From Planctomycetota bacterium (GTDB taxonomy: Bacteria; Planctomycetota; UBA1135; GCA-002686595): a stretch of DNA of 64,000 nucleotides. This document shows positions 1-8,013 of the stretch, piece by piece. Position 1 is the stretch's first letter. Every line of letters starts with the position of its first letter. Made by a program: the position numbers and the translations under genes. A model generated the notes under the pieces. The model searched no databases. It was not told where the DNA came from and saw nothing but the letters and a program-made list of their open reading frames with translations. Where the stretch lies: NCBI GenBank assembly GCA_002720975.1, contig PBIX01000040.1, forward strand, positions 20,862-84,861. Direction: 5' to 3'.

Positions 1-644
1 TGACCGTGATCGGCGGGTCGCGTGCCGAACCACTCACCGTATTCCAGATAGGCATCTTCCAGGGCCATCACCAGGGTCTGCACGTCTGTGCGTACCTCCG
101 TGCGATTCAAGTCGAAGGCCACCTCGAAGTGCAGAGTGTGCCGCGTGAAGAAACCCTCTTCGGCTTCCTCGCTGCGCCGGTATCGCTCAAGGAGGCCGGG
201 CAGGTCGAGGCGCTCGGGATGCAGGTCCACGGCCTGCTGCAGAAGATCAATCGAGCGCGTGCGGTCCCAAGCATCTCCGTCGTGCAGAAACATCGCCCAA
301 CGCGCGTAGGTCTCCGCCAGGTTGTGGGCGTAGACCGCTTCATCCGGACGCGCCGTCAGACAAGCGGCGAAGTGCTCGGCAGCTTCTTCGAAAGCCTCCT
401 TGTCCAGGGCGTCAATGCCCGCCTTGTTGCGCGCCGACCAAGGGGATGGTGCAAGCGATGGAGGGGTCTCCTGCGCCACAGATGTGGACTCAGGCGTGCT
501 GGTTGGCGCCACCTGTTCGAGGCCATCTGGAACCTGGGTTCGGGCGGGACCTGATGGGGCACGAAAGCTCTCCAGGAATCGCCCCCCTATCAGGAGAACG
601 GCCAACGCCAGCAGAGCCGCCGCGAGGGTGTAGCGGAACCTCAT
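1..644 (-). CDS. Membrane-anchored TPR / peptidase-MA-like protein (3' part outside window)
   Basis: About 214 codons are visible; the C-terminus lies beyond the left edge. The ATG at 644 overlaps the stop of the upstream YkgJ-type gene (ATGA), so translation is probably coupled. Residues 6-21 form one hydrophobic segment (signal anchor or signal peptide), followed by a Pro/Ser/Thr-rich linker. Next comes a TPR-like helical stretch (AFEEAAEHFAACLTARPDEA, then a second helix pair with RSIDLLQQAVDLHPERLDL). The last visible part (LHFEVAFDL, LEDAYLEYGEWFGTRP) resembles the start of the peptidase MA-like gluzincin family; its HExxH motif would lie outside the window, so this is a guess. It is the last visible gene of a kinase-YkgJ-TPR operon. 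Confidence 0.6.
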   Translation of the reverse strand, partial: MRFRYTLAAALLALAVLLIGGRFLESFRAPSGPARTQVPDGLEQVAPTSTPESTSVAQETPPSLAPSPWSARNKAGIDALDKEAFEEAAEHFAACLTARPDEAVYAHNLAETYARWAMFLHDGDAWDRTRSIDLLQQAVDLHPERLDLPGLLERYRRSEEAEEGFFTRHTLHFEVAFDLNRTEVRTDVQTLVMALEDAYLEYGEWFGTRPADHG

Positions 645-1504
645 GCCCCGCCCTCCCCACCGCGCCCTATCCCCCGGGCACCAGCCATCGCTGGAAAGAG
701 CCCATAGCTGGCCGGGTAGCCCAAGCTGGACTCCAACTCCCGCACCCGGCCCAGATAGGACTCGTGCAGTGCTTCCAGGTCCTCCTGTTTGGAGTCGTCA
801 CAGTAGTAGGTACGACACCCCAACGGACGCCCTTGGCGAGCCTGACAGCGACCGCCCACATGGTAGGGGCAGCGGCCAGGGGCCTCCGGCGCGGGGGCCC
901 GGGGGTGACGATCCGCGGTGAAGTCGGTCTCCAGTCCCGTGGCGTAGAGGTCGTGGTCCGCTTCTTCGAAGCGACAGCACAGGCCGCTCATCTCGCACCG
1001 GGGTGAGAGCGCGTTCAACTCGACCTCCAGCTCCGCGTAGAGGGCTTCAAGTCCGGCGAAGGCACGCTGGCGCAGCTCTTCAGGCACGACCACGGCAATT
1101 CCGGGACACACGGTACGCGCACTCTCGAAACCGCTCGGGTCGCTGAGCACGCTGGGCCAGTAGGGGAACGTGCGACAGTGGACGGGTCGCTGCTCGTAGA
1201 CGGTGCACTCGCGTGTGCCCTCAAGCAGGTCGCAGCGGCCCTGGTCGTCCCGCAGGGATGTGCGCAGGTGCCCACTCTTGGGGTCGGGGACCTGGCGCAC
1301 GTGGCGAGCGGCAAATGCCGCGGGCTCCATGCCCAGAACAGAAGCCAGAGCCTCGACCTCCCCGTCTTCAAGCCACACGTGCCCCTCGCCAAAGGTGCAG
1401 CAGCGGCCGGACCGCTGGCAGCCGAAGCGAAACGGTACGACACCCTCCAGGCCCGGATCTGGAGCGACACGCTCACTCTTTGGATCCACTTGCGGGTGAC
1501 TCAT
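641..1504 (-). CDS. YkgJ-family cysteine cluster protein with two Cys modules
   Basis: 287 aa. The N-terminal module has the pattern of the YkgJ/UPF0153 family (putative Fe-S or zinc binding): CQRSGRCC at residues 29-36, then CDLLEGTRECTVYEQRP and HCRTFPYW. A second, shorter module repeats it: CEMSGLCC, then CPYHVGGRC and LGCRTYYC. The family is widespread but its biochemical role is unknown. It starts 6 nt after the Ser/Thr kinase stop and overlaps the next gene by 4 nt, so it is very likely co-transcribed with both. The duplicated module is somewhat unusual, as most members carry one. Confidence 0.8.
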   Translation of the reverse strand: MSHPQVDPKSERVAPDPGLEGVVPFRFGCQRSGRCCTFGEGHVWLEDGEVEALASVLGMEPAAFAARHVRQVPDPKSGHLRTSLRDDQGRCDLLEGTRECTVYEQRPVHCRTFPYWPSVLSDPSGFESARTVCPGIAVVVPEELRQRAFAGLEALYAELEVELNALSPRCEMSGLCCRFEEADHDLYATGLETDFTADRHPRAPAPEAPGRCPYHVGGRCQARQGRPLGCRTYYCDDSKQEDLEALHESYLGRVRELESSLGYPASYGLFPAMAGARGIGRGGEGGA

Positions 1505-1510
1505 CTCAGC

Positions 1511-2587
1511 CTAGCGCCCCGGGGGCCGACGCCGGCGGATTCCGCTACGGGTCTTGCTCTTGCTCGGCTCGGGCGCCGTGAAATCGAGATCCTGAAAGCC
1601 CTTGAGCTGGCCGCGCACCTCGCTGAGGAACTCGTCCCAGGATTGAAAGCGCACGTCGGCATCCTTGGCCATCATCTTCTCGATGATGAAGTGCAGGTGT
1701 GGAGAGAAGGCCTTGCTCTTCAATTCTGGGCTCTTGAGGTTGTCCATCACGGCCATGCGCAGGGTGTCCTCGTCGCCGTCGCCCTCAAAGGGCAGGCGGC
1801 CCACGACCAACTGGAAGAGCGTCACTCCCAAGCTATAGATGTCGCTACGGATGTCGGCGCCAGCACCTCCCTCAGCCTGGTTGGGATCCAGGTAGGCCAC
1901 CGTGCCTACGGCAGAGTCCTCAGGATTGCGATCGTCGGAGCGGGTGCAGAAGCCCAAGTCGATGAGCTTCACCTCGCCCCCCGCCGCGAGCATGATGTTC
2001 CCCGGCTTGACGTCCCGATGCACCAGGTCCTTGGAGGCCATGTACTCCAGGACCTCCGCCACCGAGAGGATGATCTTGAGCGCGGGCGGCTCCGAGAAGG
2101 CCGTGCCCTCATCGAGGATCTCGAGCAGGGTCTTGCCCTCGACGAGCTCCTGTCGGCAGAGGTAGGTCTCGCCGCTGCGATTGACCCCGTAGCCCCGGAC
2201 CAGACCGGGGTGGTCCAACTTCTCCAACAGCCGTGCCTCTCGAATGAAGGAGTCCAGCTGGGTCTTGTCCTCGGTGCAGCGCCGATTCAGGACCTTCATG
2301 GCGATCACCCGCCCCCCCTTGCGCTCCTGGACCCGAAACACGTCTGCCGTTCCGCCCGATCCGAGGAGGCCCAGGACCTCTATCCCCGGGACCTCCGGCT
2401 GTTCCCCGGCACGTGTGCGCCGCAGCATCAGGACGCGCTCGGCCGCCCAACCCAGCCGGGCTTCCAGCAGGTCGTCTAGCGGCTCACCCTGCTTCAGGGG
2501 CGCGAGCAGAGGTTCGGCCGTCTCGCGGGAGAGATACCCCCGATGGACGAGGAGGGCCAGGAAGCGGGCATCGTTTGGGGGGCTCAT
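1511..2587 (-). CDS. Soluble Ser/Thr protein kinase (Hanks type)
   Basis: 358 aa with no membrane segment. Residues 1-55 look like the small helical domain found at the N-terminus of type II secretion ATPases and some bacterial kinases (GYLSRETAEPLL, PLDDLLEARLG). The kinase domain follows: Gly-rich loop GLLGSGGTADVF (73-84), VAIK-type Lys 98 in AMKVL, helix-C Glu 117, catalytic loop HRDVKPGN (190-197) and metal-binding DLG (210-212) instead of DFG. The APE motif is replaced by DPNQAEG. Then comes SDIYSLGVTLFQLVVGRLPF. The C-terminal tail is basic (RRRRPPGR). It is first in an operon with a YkgJ-type protein and a TPR protein, and divergent from the metallophosphoesterase gene. Confidence 0.9.
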   Translation of the reverse strand: MSPPNDARFLALLVHRGYLSRETAEPLLAPLKQGEPLDDLLEARLGWAAERVLMLRRTRAGEQPEVPGIEVLGLLGSGGTADVFRVQERKGGRVIAMKVLNRRCTEDKTQLDSFIREARLLEKLDHPGLVRGYGVNRSGETYLCRQELVEGKTLLEILDEGTAFSEPPALKIILSVAEVLEYMASKDLVHRDVKPGNIMLAAGGEVKLIDLGFCTRSDDRNPEDSAVGTVAYLDPNQAEGGAGADIRSDIYSLGVTLFQLVVGRLPFEGDGDEDTLRMAVMDNLKSPELKSKAFSPHLHFIIEKMMAKDADVRFQSWDEFLSEVRGQLKGFQDLDFTAPEPSKSKTRSGIRRRRPPGR

Positions 2588-2658
2588 ACGCGGCGGTGGT
2601 CGTTCAAGGTCAAGGAAGCAAGAGTGTAGCGCTCCCCTTGCATGCTACCGTAGCCAGC

Positions 2659-4623
2659 ATGCACACATACCGCTCCAGGAGATTTGCACTACTCGCAGGC
2701 CTGTGGATTCTTGGCTCGGTCCAGGTCAGCGCTCAAGATCCCGACCGAATCCAGACGGACCGACCCGGTAGAGAGCTACTGGACGTGCCCGCCGAGGACG
2801 AGGCCTTCACGTTCGCTGTATTTGGGGATCGCACAGGCGGCCCCGCAGAGGGCGTCAAGATCCTGGCCCAGGCCGTGGAGGACGTGAACCTGGTGCAGCC
2901 CGACCTGGTGATGACCGTGGGCGACCTGATCAACGGCTACAACACCCGACCCGAGTGGATGGTGCAGATGACTGAGTTCACGGGCATCATGGACCGGTTG
3001 CTGTGCCCCTGGTATCCGGTAGCGGGCAACCATGACGTGTACTGGCGCGGGCCGGGGCGCCCCGAGCGGGAACACGAAGCGGACTACGAGACGCACTTCG
3101 GTCCCCTCTGGTACGCGCTGCGCCACAAGGACTGCTGGTTCCTGAGCCTGTACACCGATGAGCCCAACCCCGAAACGGGGGAGCGCAACTTCAGCAAGGC
3201 CGAGTGCCAGCGCATGAGCCCCGAGCAGATGGCCTTCCTTGACCAGGCTTTGAAGCGTGCCTCGGGCGCACGGCACGTGTTTGTCTTCCTGCATCATCCA
3301 CGCTGGCTGGGAGGCAACTACGGGGATGATTGGGAGAAGGTCCATCAACGGCTCGCGGCAGCGGGCAATGTGACCGCCGTCTTCGCCGGACACATCCATC
3401 GCATGGTGCACAGCGGCGTGCGCGATGGAATCGAGTACATGACCCTGGCCACGGTGGGTGGCGGCCAGTCAGGCATTTCCCCCGAAGCGGGCTACCTGCA
3501 CCACTGGAACCTGGTCACGGTCCGCGAAGGCCACATCGCGGTCTCCACCTTCCCGGTTGGCGCGGCCATGGACCCACGTCAGATCACTGAAGAGGTCAGT
3601 AATCAGGTGCGCGCCCTGAGCAGCGGCCTGCAACTCAAGGTGATCTCCACGCCCGAGATGGATGCCAAGGGAGCGGTGGATGGAGAGATCATCGTGGAGG
3701 TCACCAACCCCCAAGCCACGCCGATCGAGGTGCAGATCGGACTGGAGAGTGCCGACTCGCGCTGGCTCTTCATGCGCAACCACCATCACGAGCGCCTGGA
3801 GGCGGGGCAGAAGACACAGTTCCGGGCCCTCGCCCTGCACCAGAGAGCGGAAATCGATGAGAGCCTGCGTTTCCCCGTGGCCCAACTGCAGGCCGACTAC
3901 CTGGGAGAGAACGTGCGCATTTCCCTTCCTGCGCGCTCCACCGAGATCGCCCCGCGCCTCAAGGCCACGCCCGATGACCTGCCCCCCCTGCCGCCGGGCT
4001 TCGACTACTCGATGGACTTCAACGGAACCACGGACGCGCTCGTCCTGGCAAGCGACAGCCTCGACCTGCCCGACGGTCCCTTCACCCTGGAGACCTGGCT
4101 GAACGCCAAGCGCTTTGGGGAGCGCACGGGGCTCATCTGCAAGACCGAGAGCTCCGAGTTCGGGATGTTCGTCAACGGGGGGAAACCCAGCTTCATCGTG
4201 CACCTGAATGGGGCCTATGTGACCGCTGGCGTGGAGGCAGCGCTCCTTGAAGTCGATCGTTGGCACCACATCGCGGGCGTCTTCGATGGCCAAGAGGTTC
4301 GACTGTACGTGGACGGTCAACCGGTGGCGGCCGCGCCAGGAAAGGGCAAGCGCACGCGCAACGCCTTGCCTCTGATCATCGGTGCCGACGTGAACTCCAA
4401 GGGGAAGAGCACCTCACCCTTTCACGGCAGTCTCGACGCCGTCCATCTCTCAAGCGGGGCGCGCTACGCGGGCGCCTTCGAACCTGTAGCCCGCCCCGAC
4501 GCGGATGACACCTCTCGATTGCTCCTGCAATTCGACGGCTTCCTGGGGCCCTGGTCCCTGGACTCGTCCGGTCAGGGCGGCCACCCTCGCATCCAGGGGC
4601 AGCCGGACCTGACCAGGCGCTAG
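2659..4623 (+). CDS. Secreted calcineurin-like metallophosphoesterase with LamG-like domain
   Basis: 654 aa from the ATG at 2659, chosen because it begins a clear signal peptide (FALLAGLWILGSVQVSAQ); the open frame extends upstream but overlaps the divergent kinase gene. Phosphoesterase motifs run in order: FAVFGDRTGG (GDxH replaced by GDRT), VMTVGDLINGYN, YPVAGNHDVYW, LHHPRW and AVFAGHIHRM. A central linker of about 100 residues follows. From about residue 450 a concanavalin/LamG-type domain is seen (YSMDFNGTTDALVL, GPFTLETWLNAKR, WHHIAGVFDGQEVRLYVDG). The likely site is the periplasm or cell surface, acting on a phosphoester while the lectin-like domain binds a sugar or surface. The substrate cannot be told. 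Confidence 0.88.
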   Translation: MHTYRSRRFALLAGLWILGSVQVSAQDPDRIQTDRPGRELLDVPAEDEAFTFAVFGDRTGGPAEGVKILAQAVEDVNLVQPDLVMTVGDLINGYNTRPEWMVQMTEFTGIMDRLLCPWYPVAGNHDVYWRGPGRPEREHEADYETHFGPLWYALRHKDCWFLSLYTDEPNPETGERNFSKAECQRMSPEQMAFLDQALKRASGARHVFVFLHHPRWLGGNYGDDWEKVHQRLAAAGNVTAVFAGHIHRMVHSGVRDGIEYMTLATVGGGQSGISPEAGYLHHWNLVTVREGHIAVSTFPVGAAMDPRQITEEVSNQVRALSSGLQLKVISTPEMDAKGAVDGEIIVEVTNPQATPIEVQIGLESADSRWLFMRNHHHERLEAGQKTQFRALALHQRAEIDESLRFPVAQLQADYLGENVRISLPARSTEIAPRLKATPDDLPPLPPGFDYSMDFNGTTDALVLASDSLDLPDGPFTLETWLNAKRFGERTGLICKTESSEFGMFVNGGKPSFIVHLNGAYVTAGVEAALLEVDRWHHIAGVFDGQEVRLYVDGQPVAAAPGKGKRTRNALPLIIGADVNSKGKSTSPFHGSLDAVHLSSGARYAGAFEPVARPDADDTSRLLLQFDGFLGPWSLDSSGQGGHPRIQGQPDLTRR

Positions 4624-4684
4624 CCGCCATAGAATCCGCTGCGCAGCAAGGCGCATTGCGCTGGTCGAAAGTAGGCTGCTGGAC

Positions 4685-6157
4685 ATGATCCGCCCTGCAC
4701 CCTCGGCCTCGCTCTCGACGGCTCTCAGCTCAGCTGCCCTCCGGAGCCTGACCTGTGTCCTCATCTCGACCCTGGGCATGGGTCAGGTGGAGGAGCCGCC
4801 CACGCCCCAAGATCCCGATAAGGCGGCGCCCCGCCTCGGCGAAGACCTGGCTGCCCGAGCGGATGACACGAGCCTCTCCTTTGAGGAGTTGGATGAGCTG
4901 CTCTTGTGGCGCTATGGGGTGTCGCCCGACGGCCAGGCCGCACTGAAACAACTCCTTGACCTGCAGGTGCTCGAAGCCCTGGCCACCGAAGCCAAGATCG
5001 AGGTCTCCTCGACAGACCTCACGCGTCGCTGGTCAGAGTTGGAAGCGGACATCAAGGCCGCGGGTGAGGCCAAAGACCTCCCCGCTTATCTGGCCCAGAG
5101 CGGAATCACCCGTGAGACGTTCTTGGAGTATCTGCGCCTGGCCCTGGTACACGAGGCCCTGACCCGCGCGGCCCTCGGTCTGGCGCCGGACGAGCCGATC
5201 ACGGGGGAACAGCAGAGCACCTGGCTGGAGTCCACCCTGGCCGCACGCGGGGTGGAGCACCTGCCGCATCCCTGGGAGGAGGGCATCGTCGCCCGCAGCG
5301 CTGAGGTGGAGATCACCCGAAGCGACTTCGCCCTGCACCTGCGCAAGATGCTGCCCCCCGACGACCTCACGGCGGCCTGCCATCAATTGATCCTGCAGCG
5401 AAGGCTCCTGGCTCGCATGCCCGACCTCTCCGCAGAGGCCATGGGGCGTCTGGTAGAAGAAGAGATCGAGCGTCGACGGGCCTCAACCCAAGCCGACCCG
5501 CGCTACCAGGGGGTGAGCTACGAGCGACTCCTCGAGGCCCAGGGCCTCTCCCTTGATGCGGTGCGGAGAGATCCCGCCCTCTCCATTGCCATACTCTCGC
5601 GCTACTGGATTGACCGCGCTCACGATGACGCGTCCCTGCGCACGGTCTATGCCGCAGACCGCGCCCTGTTCGATGGGGCCTATGGGGAGGGTGTGGAGAG
5701 CCTCGCCCTGGTGCTCAAGGCTGCCAAGCTCCCCAACGATCTCGTGCCGCGCACCTTCGAAGCCGCCGAGGCGGAGCTGGTGGAACTGAGGGCCAGGATC
5801 GGCTCCATTGAGGACTTCCAGCGTCTGACCGCCGAGCACTCCGAGGACCCGGTCAGCCGCGAGCGCGGAGGCGGCCTGGGCATCGTCACCCGGGACTCGA
5901 AAGGGGTCCCCGAGAGCGTGCGCAAAGCTATCTTCGCCGCCCTCGATGCGGCCCGCTCCGCGGGGGTGGATGACGTCTCAGGGACCATCCTGGGTCCCCT
6001 GCGCTTTGGCGGCGGAGTCCTCCTGCTGGCCCTGGGCCAGCGCCGGCCTGCGCCCACCTGGGAAGAGATGGCCACCAAGGTTCAAGGTGAACTCAGGCGG
6101 CGATTCCTTGTAGAGTTGCTGCCGCCGGACTCGGTAGTGACCTGGCTCAACCAATGA
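4685..6157 (+). CDS. Periplasmic PpiC/SurA-type peptidyl-prolyl isomerase (foldase)
   Basis: 490 aa. The N-terminus (LTCVLISTLGMGQ) is a plausible signal sequence. A long helical chaperone-like part (residues 60-330) contains the repeated pattern of SurA-type proteins. A parvulin domain follows at about 340-450: FQRLTAEHSEDPVSRERGGG, then LGIVTRDSKGVPESV, AIFAALDAA and GPLRFGGGVLLLALGQRRPA. It ends 27 nt before the first microcompartment gene and could share its transcript, though the functions do not obviously match. It probably assists folding of exported proteins. Confidence 0.82.
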   Translation: MIRPAPSASLSTALSSAALRSLTCVLISTLGMGQVEEPPTPQDPDKAAPRLGEDLAARADDTSLSFEELDELLLWRYGVSPDGQAALKQLLDLQVLEALATEAKIEVSSTDLTRRWSELEADIKAAGEAKDLPAYLAQSGITRETFLEYLRLALVHEALTRAALGLAPDEPITGEQQSTWLESTLAARGVEHLPHPWEEGIVARSAEVEITRSDFALHLRKMLPPDDLTAACHQLILQRRLLARMPDLSAEAMGRLVEEEIERRRASTQADPRYQGVSYERLLEAQGLSLDAVRRDPALSIAILSRYWIDRAHDDASLRTVYAADRALFDGAYGEGVESLALVLKAAKLPNDLVPRTFEAAEAELVELRARIGSIEDFQRLTAEHSEDPVSRERGGGLGIVTRDSKGVPESVRKAIFAALDAARSAGVDDVSGTILGPLRFGGGVLLLALGQRRPAPTWEEMATKVQGELRRRFLVELLPPDSVVTWLNQ

Positions 6158-6184
6158 CCCCCTGCGGGTAGCACGCACATCCCC

Positions 6185-6484
6185 ATGATGATCTCCAAAG
6201 TGGTCGGCAGCGTTGTTGCGACCCAAAAAGACGAGAAGCTCGCAGACCTCAAGCTCTTGGTGCTGGAGGTCCACGACCAGAACGGGAAGGGCGCCGGCTC
6301 CTACGTGGTGGCCGTGGATTCCGTGGGCGCCGGCCTGGGAGACATGGTGCTCTATGCCACGGGCTCCAGTGCACGCCAGACGACCCTCACCGACGGTCGC
6401 CCCTGCGACGCGGTGACCATGGCCATCGTCGACTCCTGGGATCTTGGTGGCGACAACGTCTACGAGAAGTGGAAGGACGCCTGA
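6185..6484 (+). CDS. BMC-P (EutN/CcmL-type) microcompartment vertex protein 1
   Basis: 99 aa, or 98 from the second Met; the two ATGs are adjacent. It shows the full EutN/CcmL pattern: KVVGSVVATQKDEKLADLKLLVLEV near the N-terminus, then VVAVDSVGAGLGDMVLYATGSSARQT and AVTMAIVDSW. Members form pentamers that cap the vertices of bacterial microcompartments. It is first of three such genes in a row (1-nt gap, then 4-nt overlap), followed by a class II aldolase. This matches part of the planctomycete/verrucomicrobial locus for fucose/rhamnose breakdown. It is the most canonical of the three. Confidence 0.92.
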   Translation: MMISKVVGSVVATQKDEKLADLKLLVLEVHDQNGKGAGSYVVAVDSVGAGLGDMVLYATGSSARQTTLTDGRPCDAVTMAIVDSWDLGGDNVYEKWKDA

Positions 6485-6485
6485 G

Positions 6486-6782
6486 ATGTTTCTCGCGCGC
6501 GTGACGGGACGGCTGGTGGCAACGATCTCCTACGAAGGACTCGAGGGAGTCCCACTGCAGTGGATCCAGCCCCTGGATGAGGACGGTGAGGCCCATGGCC
6601 CACAGCTCGTGGCCTGCGCCGCGATCGGAAGCGGCCCCGGCGATCTGGTGCACTTCGTGGACGGCCGCGAGGCGGCTCTGGCCCTGGAGGAGACCTACGT
6701 GCCCGTGGACGCAACGATCATCGGCTACGTGGAGCAGGTCCAGCGCGCCGACACCACCGACCTAGCGCAGGCACAATCATGA
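6486..6782 (+). CDS. BMC-P (EutN/CcmL-type) vertex protein 2, divergent
   Basis: 98 aa from the ATG at 6486, one base after the stop of vertex protein 1. The fold signature is recognisable but worn: VTGRLVATISYEGLEGVPLQWIQPLDEDGE, then AIGSGPGDLVHFVDGREAA in place of the usual VGAGxGexVLvxxGSSAR, then DATIIGYVEQVQ. The loss of the SSAR element suggests a specialised paralogue, perhaps with a different pore or a different partner in the shell. It overlaps the next gene by 4 nt (ATGA). Confidence 0.85.
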   Translation: MFLARVTGRLVATISYEGLEGVPLQWIQPLDEDGEAHGPQLVACAAIGSGPGDLVHFVDGREAALALEETYVPVDATIIGYVEQVQRADTTDLAQAQS

Positions 6783-7078
6783 TCCTCGCCGACGTGATCG
6801 GCACGGTGGTGTCGCCTGTCCAGATTCCCGTCCTGGATGGACGCAAGCTCCTGCTCCTGAAGCCCGTGTCACCAAGCGGCGAGTCCGCCGGCCAGGCGCG
6901 CATCGGCATCGACACGATTGGCGCCGGCGTCGGCGACCGCGTACTCGTCATCCAGGAGGGCAACTCCTCCCGCCAGGTACTCGATGAACCCCAGGGCGCC
7001 GTCAAGACGGTGATCGTCGGCTTTGTCGACGAAGTCGAGATGGCGGGCGAGATCGTCTTCGACCACGCCAACTCCTAG
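6779..7078 (+). CDS. BMC-P (EutN/CcmL-type) microcompartment vertex protein 3
   Basis: 99 aa. The ATG overlaps the TGA of vertex protein 2. Motifs: DVIGTVVSPVQIPVLDGRKLLLLKPV, then IGIDTIGAGVGDRVLVIQEGNSSRQV and TVIVGFVDEVEM. It is closer to the canonical pattern than protein 2. Three BMC-P paralogues in one cluster is the number I recall for planctomycete-type microcompartment loci, where they are thought to occupy different vertices. No BMC-H hexamer gene is present anywhere in the window. Confidence 0.92.
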   Translation: MILADVIGTVVSPVQIPVLDGRKLLLLKPVSPSGESAGQARIGIDTIGAGVGDRVLVIQEGNSSRQVLDEPQGAVKTVIVGFVDEVEMAGEIVFDHANS

Positions 7079-7093
7079 GCTACAATCGGCACC

Positions 7094-7810
7094 ATGAGTG
7101 AAGCGGCAACCTCACTACCCCAGGACGGGGGCGACGAGCAGACGCGCCTGCGCAAGGCCATCTGCCGCATCTCGGCACTGGCCTACGAGCGCGGCTTCAC
7201 CTCCGGCTCCGAGGGCAACATCAGCGCCAAGCTCACCGATGGCACCCTCCTGATCACCCCGACCGCCTTGATGAAGGGGTTTCTTCAGCCCCACCACATC
7301 GCACACGTAGATATGCAGGGCCGAGTGGTCGACGGCGGCCCGAGCCCTTCAAGCGAAGTGGGCATCCACTTCGTGGCCTACGAAGAACGCTCCGACGTAC
7401 GCGCCGTCTGCCACGCGCATCCGCCGCACGCCGTCGCCATGACCGTGGCCGGCATCGACATGCAGATGCCCATCATCCCTGAGGCCGTGGTCTCCATCGG
7501 CGGCATCCCCACGGCCCCCTTCGGCATCCCCGGCACTCCAGATCTCGGTGAGACCATTCGAGAAATCGTGCGCTGCTCGGACACCATGGTCATGAAGAAC
7601 CACGGCTCAGTGACCCTGGGCACGAACCTGATCGACGCCTACAAAAAGCTCGACATGCTCGAGCACACGGCGCACATCCTGTGGCTGGCCCACACGGCCC
7701 GCGGTGGGCTTGAGCCCTTGCCACCCGAAGACGTCAAGCGACTCCTGGACACGCGCCGGGAGCTGGGGTTCACCAACCTCAACACGCTCGAGAATCGCTG
7801 CGGGCTGTAG
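7094..7810 (+). CDS. Class II aldolase (fuculose/rhamnulose-phosphate aldolase type)
   Basis: 238 aa. Residues follow the FucA/AraD zinc aldolase family: SEGNIS (39-44), SSEVGIH with the candidate catalytic Glu 88, HAHPPH with zinc-ligand His at 107 and 109, and MKNHGSVTLG carrying the third His. FucA-type enzymes split L-fuculose-1-phosphate or L-rhamnulose-1-phosphate into dihydroxyacetone phosphate and lactaldehyde. In planctomycete microcompartments the aldehyde is handled inside the shell. The gene starts 15 nt after the third shell gene, so it belongs to the same operon. Lactaldehyde dehydrogenase, PduL and the kinase or isomerase genes are not in the window. Confidence 0.88.
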   Translation: MSEAATSLPQDGGDEQTRLRKAICRISALAYERGFTSGSEGNISAKLTDGTLLITPTALMKGFLQPHHIAHVDMQGRVVDGGPSPSSEVGIHFVAYEERSDVRAVCHAHPPHAVAMTVAGIDMQMPIIPEAVVSIGGIPTAPFGIPGTPDLGETIREIVRCSDTMVMKNHGSVTLGTNLIDAYKKLDMLEHTAHILWLAHTARGGLEPLPPEDVKRLLDTRRELGFTNLNTLENRCGL

Positions 7811-7815
7811 GAGGG

Positions 7816-7830
7816 GCCAAGGGCCTTGGC
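7816..7830 (+). terminator. Hairpin just after the microcompartment/aldolase operon
   Basis: GCCAAG-GGC-CTTGGC begins 5 nt after the aldolase stop codon. It has the position of a terminator stem but no following T-run, so it may instead be an mRNA end-stabilising hairpin. Confidence 0.35.
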
Positions 7831-8013
7831 TGAGCCCAAGCCCCGGTCAGCGAAGACCGCCGCCGTGAATCAATCCGGGTTCCGACGTGGAAAATGATTC
7901 CTGATGGGCCCACAGGAGGGCCTCCCCTGCAACCGTCTGTCCAATGTTCCCGTAGCCGGGTAACACTTGAGAGGGTATTTGCCTGCTCGTGCCCCATATA
8001 AGAGTTGTCATCC

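Noticed and set aside
1178..2479. A 433-codon plus-strand open frame over the kinase and YkgJ genes
   Set aside because: It is the reverse-complement shadow of two genes with clear family motifs and shows no recognisable protein sequence.
7967..8002. TTGAGA and TATAAG as a promoter for the subtilase
   Set aside because: The two hexamers are 24 bp apart, too far for a sigma-70-type promoter.
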